The position numbers and the translations under genes were made by a program. 64,000 bases of DNA from NCBI RefSeq assembly GCF_016908855.1, contig NZ_JAFBER010000010.1, positions 39,245 through 103,244 on the forward strand. Direction: 5' to 3'. This document shows positions 46,218 through 55,917 of the stretch, piece by piece (within the stretch, counting starts at the first letter, position 1; each line of letters begins with the position of its first letter). This DNA comes from Scopulibacillus daqui (lineage in GTDB: Bacteria > Bacillota > Bacilli > Bacillales > Sporolactobacillaceae). The notes under the pieces are model-generated. The model searched no databases and was not told where the DNA came from. It saw nothing but the letters and a program-made list of their open reading frames with translations.

Positions 46218-46648
46218 TTTATTTATAAATATTATAACACTATTCACATAATGGTTAATAGTAAAATAATTGAATTCCCAATAACTGTACAAGAAAAGCT
46301 ATTCGCTGTATTTTTTAATAGTTATCATAATGATTTTATGGTAAACTAAAAGCTATTTTATACCGTCATTCATTCGGTTAATAACTTCTAAAAGACTTAT
46401 GTTTCTTAAGAGCGAAAACCTTTTTCTTTCTGATGTGCCTTAGCGTATTTTTGCGCTTTTTACTGCAAGCTTAGCCTTGGTTTTTCTGGGAACCTTGTTA
46501 ATATAGACTCTATAGAGACTGCTGCCCTGCCTTCCCCTATTGCGTCTTTAAAGAATTATTTTCTATTGAAAATTTGGAACATAGTTTTCTTAGAACATTA
46601 TAAAATGAAAATGTTCACTGCAACTCTGCCTTTGTTCGTTCATATTAA
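46218..46648. other. Long intergenic region with a short dispersed repeat
   Basis: About 430 bases with no gene. At 46561-46588 it holds TTCTATTGAAAATTTGGAAC and following bases, very like a stretch at 56416-56443. Both may be debris of one lost repeated gene or element. Confidence 0.45.
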
Positions 46649-46673
46649 AGAGCCGTTTTCTTTAAACGGCTCT
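46649..46673. terminator. Hairpin after the histidine kinase gene
   Basis: Ten-bp perfect arms (AGAGCCGTTT 46649-46658, AAACGGCTCT 46664-46673). The tail is only weakly T-rich. It lies about 50 bp beyond the kinase stop. Confidence 0.65.
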
Positions 46674-46720
46674 GAGAAACGTTAATCGATTTAAGAAGTC
46701 ATTAACTAACAGGTGTCTTA

Positions 46721-48217
46721 TCATTCAAATTCCTTAATATTTTCATCTTCCGCTGACAGAATGGTCGGCAATGTTATATCAACTGTTGTCCCTTTTTGCA
46801 GCACGCTTTTTATTTTCATTGTACCGCGATGGCTTTGGATAATCTTTTGACAGATCATCAACCCCAGTCCTGTGCCCTTTTCTTTGGTGCTGTAAAAAGG
46901 CTCGCCAATCTTCTCTAAGCGTTCTTGCGGAATGCCTACGCCTTCGTCGATAATGCGGATTAAAATGCGGTCTTCCCTTATAAAGCGCTGCTTGATATAA
47001 ATCTTCTTTCCTTTATTCTCCATTGCTTCTAAAGCATTTTTTATAATATTTATAAAGACTTGTTTGAGCTGATCGGGCTCGCATTCAATTTCTAAAAATT
47101 CCACTTCATAGTCAGTGACAATTTCGATATTTTTCATAATGGCCTGGGCATTTAATAAAGTGATCGTCCGATTCAACAGATAGATAATATCTGTTTTTTC
47201 CGTCTGAGTCACTTGCGGTTTGGCTAAAACAAGCAAGTCGCTTACAATATTTTCGATGTTGTCAAGTTCTTGCAGAATCACACGAATATAGCGATTTTCC
47301 GTTGAGCTTTCTAACAGCTGAGTAAATCCTTTAATAGCAGTCAGCGGATTACGAATTTCATGAGCAATGCCTGCAGCCAGCTGTCCGACGACTGTTAGTT
47401 TTTCCGCCTGCTGCAGCAATTCATCTGCTTTTTTTCTCTTGGTAATATCCCGCATAACCACTTGCAGCGTATGGCTGCTCTTATAGTTTGTCGGAATAAA
47501 TTTCACTTCAACTTGACGCGTTTCGCGGTCAGTTCTTAAGATGGAAAGGTCGCGAACTTCAATCGGCTCATTTGTCTCTTTAATAATAGATAATGTTTCG
47601 GTTAGCCGCTCATGGTCGTCTTTATGGGCATAATCAAATAGAGATTTGCCGATCACTTCGCCTGGTCTCGTTACCCCGAACAGCCGCTTTGCTCCATTGT
47701 TAATATAAATCCAATGACCATCGAAAGTCATAATGCCAATCGTATCTTGAGAGTGTTCGACTAATAGACGGTACTTCTTCTCACTGTCCTGTATTTCTTC
47801 TTCTGCCAGCTTTAATTTAGAAATGTTTCTAGTTATGCAAAAAAACTCGTTTCTCTTTTTCTCATCTTGGTAAAAGGTTGATTCAACCCATATGTAATCA
47901 CCTTCTTTGCACCTCAGACGATATGACAGTTTTTCTCCTTTAAGCAATCTGTTCATTGTTAAGCAATCTTCTATATATATGCGGTCATTGGGGTGAATAA
48001 AATAAAAAATCGTTTTACCGTGCAATTCATAGGGCTCCCAGCCGAATAAATTTTTGGATGCAGCTGAAGCATATACAAATTCCCCGTTATAACCGTCATC
48101 ACTTAATTTATGTTTAGAAAGCATATCAGAAAAATACTTTGACAAGGCAAGGAAGTTTTCTGCCTCCTTATCTAAATACCCTGAATACTCGGGTTTTGAG
48201 TCTTTATGAATCGTCAT
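46721..48217 (-). CDS. PAS-domain sensor histidine kinase (sporulation-kinase-like)
   Basis: Soluble histidine kinase of 498 residues. Two PAS domains (about 35-140 and 145-265) have PAC ends FFCITRNISKLKLAEEEI and VVMRDITKRKKADELL. The HisKA domain carries His286 in GIAHEIRNPLTAIKGF. The ATPase domain shows NIIKNALEAM (N box), DEGVGIP (G1), FYSTKEKGTGLGL (F/G2). There are no transmembrane segments. The layout resembles KinA/KinE kinases that feed the Spo0 phosphorelay. ATG at 48217 follows GGAGG at eight bases. No response regulator is adjacent, consistent with an orphan kinase. Confidence 0.88.
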   Translation of the reverse strand: MTIHKDSKPEYSGYLDKEAENFLALSKYFSDMLSKHKLSDDGYNGEFVYASAASKNLFGWEPYELHGKTIFYFIHPNDRIYIEDCLTMNRLLKGEKLSYRLRCKEGDYIWVESTFYQDEKKRNEFFCITRNISKLKLAEEEIQDSEKKYRLLVEHSQDTIGIMTFDGHWIYINNGAKRLFGVTRPGEVIGKSLFDYAHKDDHERLTETLSIIKETNEPIEVRDLSILRTDRETRQVEVKFIPTNYKSSHTLQVVMRDITKRKKADELLQQAEKLTVVGQLAAGIAHEIRNPLTAIKGFTQLLESSTENRYIRVILQELDNIENIVSDLLVLAKPQVTQTEKTDIIYLLNRTITLLNAQAIMKNIEIVTDYEVEFLEIECEPDQLKQVFINIIKNALEAMENKGKKIYIKQRFIREDRILIRIIDEGVGIPQERLEKIGEPFYSTKEKGTGLGLMICQKIIQSHRGTMKIKSVLQKGTTVDITLPTILSAEDENIKEFE

Positions 48218-48364
48218 GATCAAATCCTCCATCATTAAAGCTTGAAAAGTGTCGTGAATAAGCCTGAGGCCATAAATGAAAAAATGTAATTATATAAAGA
48301 CTTTTCCAAACTTATGTTAACATAAGAGTTGTCATTATGCTTAATAAAAAGGAGCAGGATAGAT

Positions 48365-49423
48365 ATGAATGAAAGGTCAAAACAATTCTTAATGGATTTA
48401 TTAGCAACTCCCTCACCATCCAGCCAAGAAGTTGAAATCCAAAAAAAATGGCTGAATTATGTTAAAGATTTTGCGGAACGAATTGAAACAGATACTTGCG
48501 GCAACGTTATTGGCTCGGTTAATCCGGATGCTGATTTTAAAATTCTTTTAGCCGGGCATTGCGATGAAATAGGATTGGTTATTAATCGGATTGATGACCA
48601 GGGCTTTTTGTATTTTGACAAGATGGGCGGTATTAGTCCCAAAGTTGCAGTTGGCATGAAGGTCCATGTCTTAGGCTATAAGAAAAAGCTAACAGGCGTT
48701 ATCGGCGTCAATGCAGAGCATCATGGCGGTGTAAAAGAAGACTTGGAGTTTGAGGATCTTTACATAGATTGCGGAGCAAAAAATAAGGAAGAAATCGCTC
48801 AGTATGTGCAAATTGGCGATCTTGCCGTATACAGCCGCCAACCTGAACGGCTTTTTAATAACAGGTTAAGCGGCAGAGGACTTGATAACCGGACAGGCGC
48901 ATTCATTGTTGCTGAAGTCCTTCGGCGCTGTTCAGAAAAACATCCAAACGTCGGTGTTTATGCCGCGAGTACTGTCAATGAGGAAACCAATATGGGCGGC
49001 GCCTATTTTGCTGCAGCCGGTATAAAACCGACAATGGCGATTGCTTGCGATGTGACTTTTGCCACTGATTATCCAGGCGTTAACACAAAAAAATACGGTG
49101 ATGTACGCCTTGACGGCGGTCCTGTTCTTGCAAAAGGCGCACCTATTAATTATAAAATCAATCAGCTTTTGGAAAATGCTGCGAAGCGTCTCAATATACC
49201 TTTGCAATATGAACTGACGCCGCGTAAAACAGGCACCGATGCAGACAGGATGCGTTTAACAGGAGTTGGTGTGCCGATTAGTCTTGTGTCTCTCCCTCTG
49301 AGATATATGCACTCTCCTGTGGAAACAGTCAGCTTAAATGATATTGAATTAGAAATCGAACTGCTTGTCGAAATGATTGTCAGTCTCACTGGCAATGAAA
49401 GTTTAAAGCCTCTTGACCTTTAA
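48365..49423 (+). CDS. M42 family metallo-aminopeptidase
   Basis: Co/Zn aminopeptidase of the M42 (deblocking aminopeptidase/endoglucanase-like) family, 352 residues. Metal and catalytic motifs are LLAGHCDEIGLV, SGRGLDNRTGAF, TVNEETNMGGAY with the catalytic Glu pair, and ACDVTFATD. The last His is in LRYMHSPVE. The GRGLD-N aspartate bridges the metals. ATG at 48365 follows AAAGGAGCAGG. These cytoplasmic enzymes usually form dodecamers that trim peptides. It stands alone, divergent from the kinase. Confidence 0.9.
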   Translation: MNERSKQFLMDLLATPSPSSQEVEIQKKWLNYVKDFAERIETDTCGNVIGSVNPDADFKILLAGHCDEIGLVINRIDDQGFLYFDKMGGISPKVAVGMKVHVLGYKKKLTGVIGVNAEHHGGVKEDLEFEDLYIDCGAKNKEEIAQYVQIGDLAVYSRQPERLFNNRLSGRGLDNRTGAFIVAEVLRRCSEKHPNVGVYAASTVNEETNMGGAYFAAAGIKPTMAIACDVTFATDYPGVNTKKYGDVRLDGGPVLAKGAPINYKINQLLENAAKRLNIPLQYELTPRKTGTDADRMRLTGVGVPISLVSLPLRYMHSPVETVSLNDIELEIELLVEMIVSLTGNESLKPLDL

Positions 49424-49513
49424 AAAAACCGCCGATTGGCGAGTTAAAAGATTTTTAGTATAATTTACAGCGAAAATGCCTTATAAGAATAGTTTAAAAA
49501 AGGAGTATTATAC

Positions 49514-50008
49514 GTGACAGAACGAAATAAACAAACACAAGGACTAACACTTTTAGGCAATAAAAAAACCGAATATATATTTGAATATGACCCGAACCTA
49601 TTGGAGTCATTTGAAAATGTTAATACTCATCGAGATTACTTTGTAAAGTTCAACTTCCCGGAATTTACAAGTTTATGTCCAATTACCAACCAACCCGATT
49701 TTGCCACCTTACACATTAGCTATGTTCCTGACAAATTAATGGTTGAGAGTAAGTCGCTAAAACTTTATTTATTCAGTTTTAGGAACCATGGTGATTTTCA
49801 TGAAGACTGTATTAACAAAATCGCCGATGATCTCATCAAACTGATGGATCCAAAATATCTTGAAGTTTGGGGGAAATTCACACCGCGCGGCGGCATTAGC
49901 ATTGACCCTTATGTGAACTATGGAAAAAAGGGTACAAAATGGGAAGAAGTCGCTTTTAACCGATTGGCCAATCACGACATGTATCCTGAAAAAATTGATA
50001 ACCGTTAA
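49514..50008 (+). CDS. queF: NADPH-dependent 7-cyano-7-deazaguanine reductase
   Basis: Tunnelling-fold reductase converting preQ0 to preQ1 in queuosine synthesis, 164 residues, the unimodular type. Cys55 in [11 protein letters not shown] forms the thioimide and Asp62 is the proton donor; [15 protein letters not shown] is the QueF-specific substrate motif. The GTG start follows AAAAGGAG, and TATAAT at about 49459 is a likely -10. No preQ1 riboswitch pattern is seen upstream, and queC, D and E are not adjacent. gluQRS elsewhere in the window uses the final product. Confidence 0.95.
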   Translation: MTERNKQTQGLTLLGNKKTEYIFEYDPNLLESFENVNTHRDYFVKFNFPEFTSLCPITNQPDFATLHISYVPDKLMVESKSLKLYLFSFRNHGDFHEDCINKIADDLIKLMDPKYLEVWGKFTPRGGISIDPYVNYGKKGTKWEEVAFNRLANHDMYPEKIDNR

Positions 50009-50115
50009 TGAAAACTTGCTGATTGGACCTCTTAGCAAGCTTTATGCTTTCTCCCCTGCCTAACTGCGTCCGAACGGGTCTTAAGTTGGCCAGGCATACT
50101 TTCTGATAAATAACG

Positions 50116-50153
50116 AAAAGGCATTTGCCAGTCCGCTTTGGCGAATGCCTTTT
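50116..50153. terminator. Bidirectional terminator between queF and the C39-like gene
   Basis: About 15-bp arms with one mismatch (AAAAGGCATTTGCCA from 50116, mirrored to 50153), with A and T tracts on the two sides. Confidence 0.88.
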
Positions 50154-50162
50154 CATATAGCG

Positions 50163-50777
50163 CTAACGATAAGAAATGGCTTGTTTTCCCATTTGTTCCC
50201 ATCCTTTGATAAACTTTTCGCGGTCTTCCTTTCGATTTTTTTCATTTTCCAGAGGATCATTAAAATAGACAAAGCGATCGTCATATCCGGTTAGCACAAC
50301 AGCGTGTTCTTTATATGTAATTTGCAGCGATCCTTCGGGTGTTTGCCATGTTTCCCAGTATTCTTGCGGCAAATAATCAAACCAAGTATTATTAATGACC
50401 CAAACCGGCTTGCCTTCATCCAATTGATTTAAAACACTTCGAAATTCCTGTCCCGTCAAGTCAACGACCCTATCTTTTAAATATTGCCGAGCCAAATCGG
50501 CTACAGGTTTGTGATATACGCCTAAGCCGGGTGTCTCGAAGCTGTACATATCCCCTACAAAACCTGTATTCGGATGTCCAAAATAGACTTGATTATCGTT
50601 CTTTTCATACGGAGTAGGGTCCCTTTTAATGTCTTTTGCCAATTTCATTTTATCAGCTTGAATGCCTGCATGCCGAAGAACCATAGCTAGGCTTGTTACT
50701 TCGCACCCTCGGGGCAGTTCAGGCATTTGCGAAATTAACGGGACATCAATCAGGTCTTTCTTTTCCTTCTCATGCAT
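50163..50777 (-). CDS. C39-like papain-fold peptidase
   Basis: Cysteine-peptidase-like protein of 204 residues, YvpB/C39_2 type. The catalytic Cys lies in LPRGCEVTSLAMVLRHAG, the His in YKEHAVVLTGYDD, and an Asp/Asn in YFNDPL. Unlike YvpB it lacks a signal peptide; it starts MHEKEKKDLIDVPLISQMPE. ATG at 50777 follows AAAGGAG. The substrate is unknown. It lies close after the PRK06851-like gene (57-bp gap) and may be cotranscribed. Confidence 0.82.
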   Translation of the reverse strand: MHEKEKKDLIDVPLISQMPELPRGCEVTSLAMVLRHAGIQADKMKLAKDIKRDPTPYEKNDNQVYFGHPNTGFVGDMYSFETPGLGVYHKPVADLARQYLKDRVVDLTGQEFRSVLNQLDEGKPVWVINNTWFDYLPQEYWETWQTPEGSLQITYKEHAVVLTGYDDRFVYFNDPLENEKNRKEDREKFIKGWEQMGKQAISYR

Positions 50778-50834
50778 AGAATTGACTCCTTTGTGCATTT
50801 AATTTCATAAAAAACGAAACCTGGCCGACAAAAT

Positions 50835-51854
50835 CTAGTCATTCAGCAACTGTTTCAGTTCAAGGCTGTTTTGCTGGATGATGGATTGGTATTGTTTTTG
50901 ATAGACATTGGCGGAATGCAGAGCTAAAGAGGCCTGCTTCATCAATTTCTTATAATTTGACATAGCTTCATTAATTTCCTTCGAGTATAAAAGAATTTTT
51001 TGTTGATCAATACATTGTTCATCCAGATTGAATGTCTTATCGAATGGACGGATGGGTTCAAATATATGCGGTTCCATGCCGTCGACAATGGCCACTTTTT
51101 CACTTGAAAGATAAAGCATATCGGGATCGTTTGAAAACAGCGGGCAATGATATCGGATAATATGCTGATTCAATCTAAGTATTTTATTTTCAAGCACCTT
51201 AAGACAATAAGAAGTTCCTGTTCTATAATTGCCTTTTAAAATAATTTTTTGTTTAATGTCTCTAAATGGGAGCATCCGATGCACGCCGTTCTGAGATCGG
51301 AAATAACAAGATTGAACATCGCTTTCGTTTGATTCTTTATCATGAAGGAGCGGACTGATCCACTGGAACAGATCATCAATAAAACTTTGCATTTGATTTT
51401 GGTCTACAGCTTCATCATAAATCGAGTAAATATGATTTAAAGTATTTTTTGCTTTTAAAAACGCATTTCTTGCTTGAATAAGCTTTTTATCCTTCTCTTC
51501 GGAAAGAAAATCAATTTGTTTATATTGACTTTCTGTTTTTAAATTCGAAAAGTTGACATATTCGATTTGTTTAAAGTGATGGTTTATTTTTTTGAAAATC
51601 GGTTCAACAACAATTCCTGTTTTCTTTTCTATATGAAAGAGCCCGTCAATTGTTTCCGAATCAATCGGATTAATTAATAGAATCAATTGATCATTTTTTT
51701 GATGGAAGCATTGATGAGATATTAACGCTTTTGGACAAAGTGCATCCTGTTTCACTACCAGAAGATATTCAGTTGCATTTAATAAATAGTTAGGAATAAG
51801 TACCTGTTCAGGCGCGCAAATACTTTGGGGAAAAATCTCATGATGAAATAACAT
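50835..51854 (-). CDS. PRK06851-like P-loop protein with a degenerate nucleotide site
   Basis: A 339-residue protein. Its C-terminal half resembles the second unit of the PRK06851 family: IILKGNYRTGTSY, then IIRYHCPLFSNDPDMLYL and VAIVDGMEPHIFEPIRPFD, which match my memory of that family's order. The expected Walker A (GxxGxGKS/T) is replaced by GNYRTGTSY (208-216) with no lysine, and the family's N-terminal P-loop unit is missing. It probably does not hydrolyse ATP. The function is unknown; a role in spores or stress is unproven. GAGGAGGG precedes the ATG. Confidence 0.6.
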   Translation of the reverse strand: MLFHHEIFPQSICAPEQVLIPNYLLNATEYLLVVKQDALCPKALISHQCFHQKNDQLILLINPIDSETIDGLFHIEKKTGIVVEPIFKKINHHFKQIEYVNFSNLKTESQYKQIDFLSEEKDKKLIQARNAFLKAKNTLNHIYSIYDEAVDQNQMQSFIDDLFQWISPLLHDKESNESDVQSCYFRSQNGVHRMLPFRDIKQKIILKGNYRTGTSYCLKVLENKILRLNQHIIRYHCPLFSNDPDMLYLSSEKVAIVDGMEPHIFEPIRPFDKTFNLDEQCIDQQKILLYSKEINEAMSNYKKLMKQASLALHSANVYQKQYQSIIQQNSLELKQLLND

Positions 51855-51978
51855 GATGCCCCTTGCCCTCCTCTAGTCTCTCTTTCATGGATACTATATG
51901 CGGCTGGGGGGCGTTTTGTCATTGATGCTTTTTAAAAGTTAACGCAGGACACAAGGTGGCTTGTTCATACCGTTTTGT

Positions 51979-52570
51979 TTATTTAATTAACCACCCGCCG
52001 TCTGCCAATACATCTGTTCCTGTCATATATGAAGCCTCAGATGAAGCGAGGAAAGCGATGATATTTGCGATTTCTTCCGGCTTCCCTACCCGACGCAATG
52101 CCGTATGCTGTTTGACAGCATCAACAAAACGCTGGTTTTCAAGGCTTTTTTCCGTTAATGGGGTGTCAATAAACCCCGGGGAAACAGAATTTACATGTAT
52201 GCCATATGGGGGATAATTCCAGCGCCAATGCTTTTGTGAAATTAATGACCCCAGCTTTAGAAGCGCTGTAATGCGGTATACGTGCACCTGCCTTATATCC
52301 TGAAAGGGAAGCAATATTCACTATTGATCTATAAGCTTTTTCATTTTCGGGTTTCTTTTCAGACGCTTTTATCATGATTTTACCCAGCGTTTTTGAAACA
52401 AGAAAGATACTCTTCAAGTTCGTTTCTTGTACTTGATCCCATTCTTCTGCTGTTAATTTTATGATTGAAGATTCAGAGGATGTCCCAGCCCCGTTAACCA
52501 AAACATGAAGATCGCCGATTCCGCTTCCCGCTCCAGTAACCACTGACACCGTTTGAGAAAATCTCTCCAT
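51979..52570 (-). pseudogene. Broken short-chain dehydrogenase
   Basis: Classical SDR remains in two frames. The 5' part has VVTGAGSGIG fused directly to DLHVLVNGAG, so about 60 residues after the cofactor motif are deleted. YSASKAGVINFTKALALEL keeps the YxxxK site. A frameshift near 52,210 moves the rest to another frame: PYGIHVNSVSPGFIDTPL and then SYMTGTDVLADGGW. The start ATG at 52570 still has AAAAAGGAG. The deletion plus frameshift make it non-functional. Confidence 0.88.
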
Positions 52571-52645
52571 GAAGGCCATCTCCTTTTTAATATTTATATC
52601 ATTCTCAATTTTAACACATTAATTAAACTTGGCGCGGCATTAAAA

Positions 52646-52671
52646 AAGGCTGCCGATAATCTCGACAGCCT
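52646..52671 (-). terminator. Terminator after tcyP
   Basis: Arms AAGGCTG (52646-52652) and CAGCCTT (52665-52671), extended by G-T pairs, with a TTTTTT tail on the minus strand. Confidence 0.8.
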
Positions 52672-52690
52672 TAATCATTGTATGAAGTCT

Positions 52691-54079
52691 TTAAGCACTG
52701 ATTTCTTGTTTTGCTTCAGAGTCATATATTTTAGTATCTAATTCTTTCGTCACTTTGCTTGTTAATATGCCAGATACCATGCTTCCGCTGACATTCAATG
52801 CCGTGCGTCCCATGTCAATCAATGGTTCTACGGAAATCAATAGACCAACGATAGCAATAGGAAGATTCATTGTAGATAGAACAATAAGCGCCGCAAATGT
52901 TGCACCTCCGCCAACACCGGCAACACCAAAAGAACTGATGGCGACAACGACAATCAGCATCAATATAAATGAAGGGCTTAGCGGATTAATGCCAGCCGCT
53001 GGTGCGACCATAATTGCAAGCATAGCAGGATAAATGCCGGCACAGCCGTTTTGCCCCATAATTACGCCGAAAGATCCTGCAAAGTTAGCAATGCCTTCTG
53101 GAACACCAAGCTCTGTTGTTTGTGCTTTAATATTGAGCGGCAGGGATCCGGCGCTCGAACGCGATGTAAATGCAAAAGTTAAAACAGGTATCACTTTCTT
53201 TACATACTTTACCGGACTTAAACCTGAAATCGAAATGAGCAGCAAGTGGATAAGAAACATAACAATTAATGCAACATAGGAAGCAATAACAAACTTGCCA
53301 AGTTTCCAGATCGCACTTAAATCACTTGTTGCACCTACTTTTGTAATCAATGCCAGGACCCCAAATGGCGTCAAGCGTAAAATAAGGGTAACAACCCTCA
53401 TCACGATGGCATATAAGGCATCGACTATTTTTGAAAATAACTCGGCATGTTCCGGTTCTTTTCTTTTTACCCCGAGGAAAGCAATACCTAAAATGGCGGA
53501 AAAGATAACAACCGCAATTGTTGAAGTCGGCCGTGCCCCTGTTAATTCCATGAATGGATTTCCAGGAAGCAGCTCTAAGATTTTTTGCGGCAATGTCGTA
53601 TTTTTAACATCGCCAAGTTTGCCTTGAACTTGTTGGATTTGTGCTGTTTCCGCACTGCCTTGGTGAATATTAATGCCTTGTAAATGGAATAACAATGACG
53701 AACCGATGCCGATTGCAGCGGCAACCGCAGTCGTTCCGATTAAGAATACAATAATTAATCCGCCGATTTTCCCTACGCTTTCAGAGAATTTTAATCTTGT
53801 AAAGGAAGCGAGTATTGAAATAAATACTAAAGGCATGACAACCATTTGTAACAGTTTGACATAACCTACACCAGCAATATCAAACCAGCTGACAGACTCT
53901 TGGATAATCTTCGATGACGCGCCATACGAAAATTGCAAAATAAGGCCAAAGATTAAGCCTATTCCTAACGCCGTAAAGACGCGTTTAGAAAAGGAAACAT
54001 GCTTTTTTTGCATATAGACTAATACTGAAATAAACAAAAGCATGATAACAATATTTAAAATAACAAAAAACGTTGACAA
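52691..54079 (-). CDS. tcyP: L-cystine symporter TcyP
   Basis: Sodium or proton symporter of the DAACS family, 462 residues, aligning with B. subtilis TcyP by eye. Diagnostic stretches are MQKKHVSFSKRVFTALG, KLLQMVVMPLVFISI, FTSRSSAGSLPLNIK, QNGCAGIYPAMLA and SVEPLIDMGRTALNVSGS. TTG at 54079 follows GGGAGGGG; the longer frame to 54118 has no ribosome site. A TTGACT/TATATT promoter about 60 bp upstream overlaps an AATTCC...GGGATT dyad, possibly a CymR-type site, though the match is weak. It imports cystine as a sulfur source. Confidence 0.94.
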   Translation of the reverse strand: MSTFFVILNIVIMLLFISVLVYMQKKHVSFSKRVFTALGIGLIFGLILQFSYGASSKIIQESVSWFDIAGVGYVKLLQMVVMPLVFISILASFTRLKFSESVGKIGGLIIVFLIGTTAVAAAIGIGSSLLFHLQGINIHQGSAETAQIQQVQGKLGDVKNTTLPQKILELLPGNPFMELTGARPTSTIAVVIFSAILGIAFLGVKRKEPEHAELFSKIVDALYAIVMRVVTLILRLTPFGVLALITKVGATSDLSAIWKLGKFVIASYVALIVMFLIHLLLISISGLSPVKYVKKVIPVLTFAFTSRSSAGSLPLNIKAQTTELGVPEGIANFAGSFGVIMGQNGCAGIYPAMLAIMVAPAAGINPLSPSFILMLIVVVAISSFGVAGVGGGATFAALIVLSTMNLPIAIVGLLISVEPLIDMGRTALNVSGSMVSGILTSKVTKELDTKIYDSEAKQEISA

Positions 54080-54217
54080 ACTGACCCCTCCCTTAATCCT
54101 TTTTAAAATATAAGTCAACTAATCCCATTAGTCAAGTAGGAATTATAAGTGTAATGAATAGCTATTTAATAAATTTATACTATTCGTTAACGATATTCAA
54201 GCGATTCAACTTAAATT

Positions 54218-54239
54218 AAAGAGCCATCACAGGCTCTTT
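54218..54239 (-). terminator. Terminator after the DUF3892 gene
   Basis: Eight-bp perfect arms (AAAGAGCC 54218-54225, GGCTCTTT 54232-54239), overlapping the gene's stop codon. Confidence 0.8.
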
Positions 54240-54459
54240 AAAAAGCAGGTAATTGATCAAGGTTATTCGACGGATCGCCATCCGCATTTGACCTTAAATG
54301 TTCTTCCCCGTCTCGTCCTCTGAAAACATTGACGCCTTCAACTTCTCCATTCTTGGCCATTTGCTGTGCCTGCTTGTAGTCGACAACTTTTCCGGAAGAT
54401 GTTTTTAATTCAATAATGTCGCCGTCGCTGTTTTTTCTCACAGCTACAAATTTCTCCAC
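54238..54459 (-). CDS. DUF3892 family small protein
   Basis: A 73-residue protein: FVAVRKNSDGDIIELKTSSG, then VVDYKQAQQMAKNGEVEGVN and VFRGRDGEEHLRSNADGDPS. These blocks match the DUF3892 family, small beta-rich proteins common in Bacillus with no known role. GTG at 54459 follows AAAGGAGTG at suitable distance; the ATG upstream at 54492 precedes that site. It is monocistronic. Confidence 0.82.
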   Translation of the reverse strand: MEKFVAVRKNSDGDIIELKTSSGKVVDYKQAQQMAKNGEVEGVNVFRGRDGEEHLRSNADGDPSNNLDQLPAF

Positions 54460-54691
54460 TTTATCACACTCCTTTATTTTTATCATTGGCAAAACCTTAA
54501 CGGATATACAAAAAGGAACAAATAGGCTTCAACAGCCATACGGCATTTTTAATGCCCTTCTCTTTTTATAAGAACGATTGTGTAAACATGACTTTTGTTA
54601 AACAAGAAGCCTATTCCTCTTTTATTTTTTAGGAATCGGTTTTATCGTAAGTTATGTCACTAGCCATAAAAAATTTCATCTTCCTTGTAGA

Positions 54692-54986
54692 TTAATAACT
54701 ATTTCTTTTATTATTCGAACTTTTAAACATATACCGGATACCTTTACCTGCCAGTAACTCATCTTCATATCTGGGTAAAACATGTATAAGTTGCATTCCA
54801 TTCATCAAGCGTTAATTCAAATACGGTTGCTCTATGTTTCTTTGGGACAATTAATCCTGAACCTTCAAGCCGACTGCCTTTGATTTGAGCTTGTTTTAAC
54901 TGTAAAAACATACAATATTCATTACTAAGAATCATTCCTTGCTCCGGTTCCATTTCTAAATTGCAAAAAACACAATCATTTACCAT
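54692..54986 (-). pseudogene. HIT-family hydrolase with an internal deletion
   Basis: The N-terminal part has CVFCNLEMEPEQGMILSNE and GSGLIVPKKHRATVFELTLDEW, typical of HIT proteins. It then jumps, with a frameshift, to PRYEDELLAGKGIRYMFKSS, which is the usual C-terminus. The roughly 40-60 residues between, including the catalytic HxHxH, are gone. It cannot be a functional nucleotide hydrolase. Confidence 0.85.
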
Positions 54987-55349
54987 AAAAGTACTCCTTT
55001 ACTCGTAAGGCTAATGTAAAAATGACGATCTTATACAACTAAATTTTCCTTGTTTATTAAGGGAATCAGTTTTCGTTATTTTGTGCCTTATGAAGGATTT
55101 GTTGAGTTTAAATTAGTGCCAGGAGGGCTGAAAAAAAACCACCAAAATTCCATTTGATGGGGTTCATATAAGCAGTGGTCAATATAGCTTTTTTTATTAT
55201 CTAAATTTCCTCTGGTCAGTTAATGGGTTCCATTAAGATAGGTAAGTATTTTTATCTTACACCTACAGAAGACATTATAAGGAACTATGGCGTACTGAAA
55301 CGAATTTTATTTCGGTTTTGTCATTCTAATAAATTCTTAGTTAGCTGTT
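54987..55349. other. Intergenic stretch without a supported gene
   Basis: About 360 bases between two pseudogenes. A 61-codon + frame at 55223 has no ribosome site. No terminator or promoter was recognised. Confidence 0.5.
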
Positions 55350-55917
55350 CTATTTTGAATTTATATAAAACACAAGGTTGTCAGTCCATTCCCCAAACTC
55401 AAATATAAATCCTTTTCTGATGCATTCAAACGCCATTCCTACACTCTCTGCCAATTTAATCGAAGGTGTATTATCAATATTTATATGAGCCTCGATACGA
55501 TGGAATTTAAGGTCATTAAAGGCAATATCTAGAGCGCCCTTTACCGCCTCTTTGCCGTATCCCTTTCGCCAGAATTGGTTATGCAGCCTATAACCTATTA
55601 ATCCCCATTGGAACTCGCCCCTCATGATTGTAGAAAATTCAACTTTGCCAATATGCTTATGATCCAGCTTCCGGAAGATCCCAAATACGTATGCCTCATC
55701 ATTTTTAGACAATTCTTGATGTTTTTTTTACAACATCATGAAATGTCTCTCGAGTCCATTTGCTCGTATCTATCTTGTTATCATCATATTTGTGCTTTGA
55801 TGGTAATTTGTTATTAAACCCTTCCAACCATTGTCTATAATCATTTTCCTGCAACGGTCTTATTATTAATCTTTCTGTTTCCAAAACATAGTCAAATTTT
55901 TCTTCTTCCGAAATCAA
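55350..55917 (-). pseudogene. GNAT acetyltransferase with a homopolymer frameshift
   Basis: RimJ/RimL-type N-acetyltransferase in two frames. The 5' part carries YVLETERLIIRPLQENDYRQW. The 3' part carries GYRLHNQFWRKGYGKEAVKG, the acetyl-CoA site, then RIEAHINIDNTPSIKLAESV. They join at an A8 tract (minus strand, 55722-55729); one A fewer gives VKKHQELSKNDEAY in frame. TTG at 55917 follows AAAGGAG. The gene is either recently broken or affected by a sequencing error. Confidence 0.82.

Noticed and set aside
49424..49513. preQ1 riboswitch upstream of queF
   Set aside because: The short leader lacks the stem and A-rich tail of the preQ1-I aptamer; only a plain promoter is visible.
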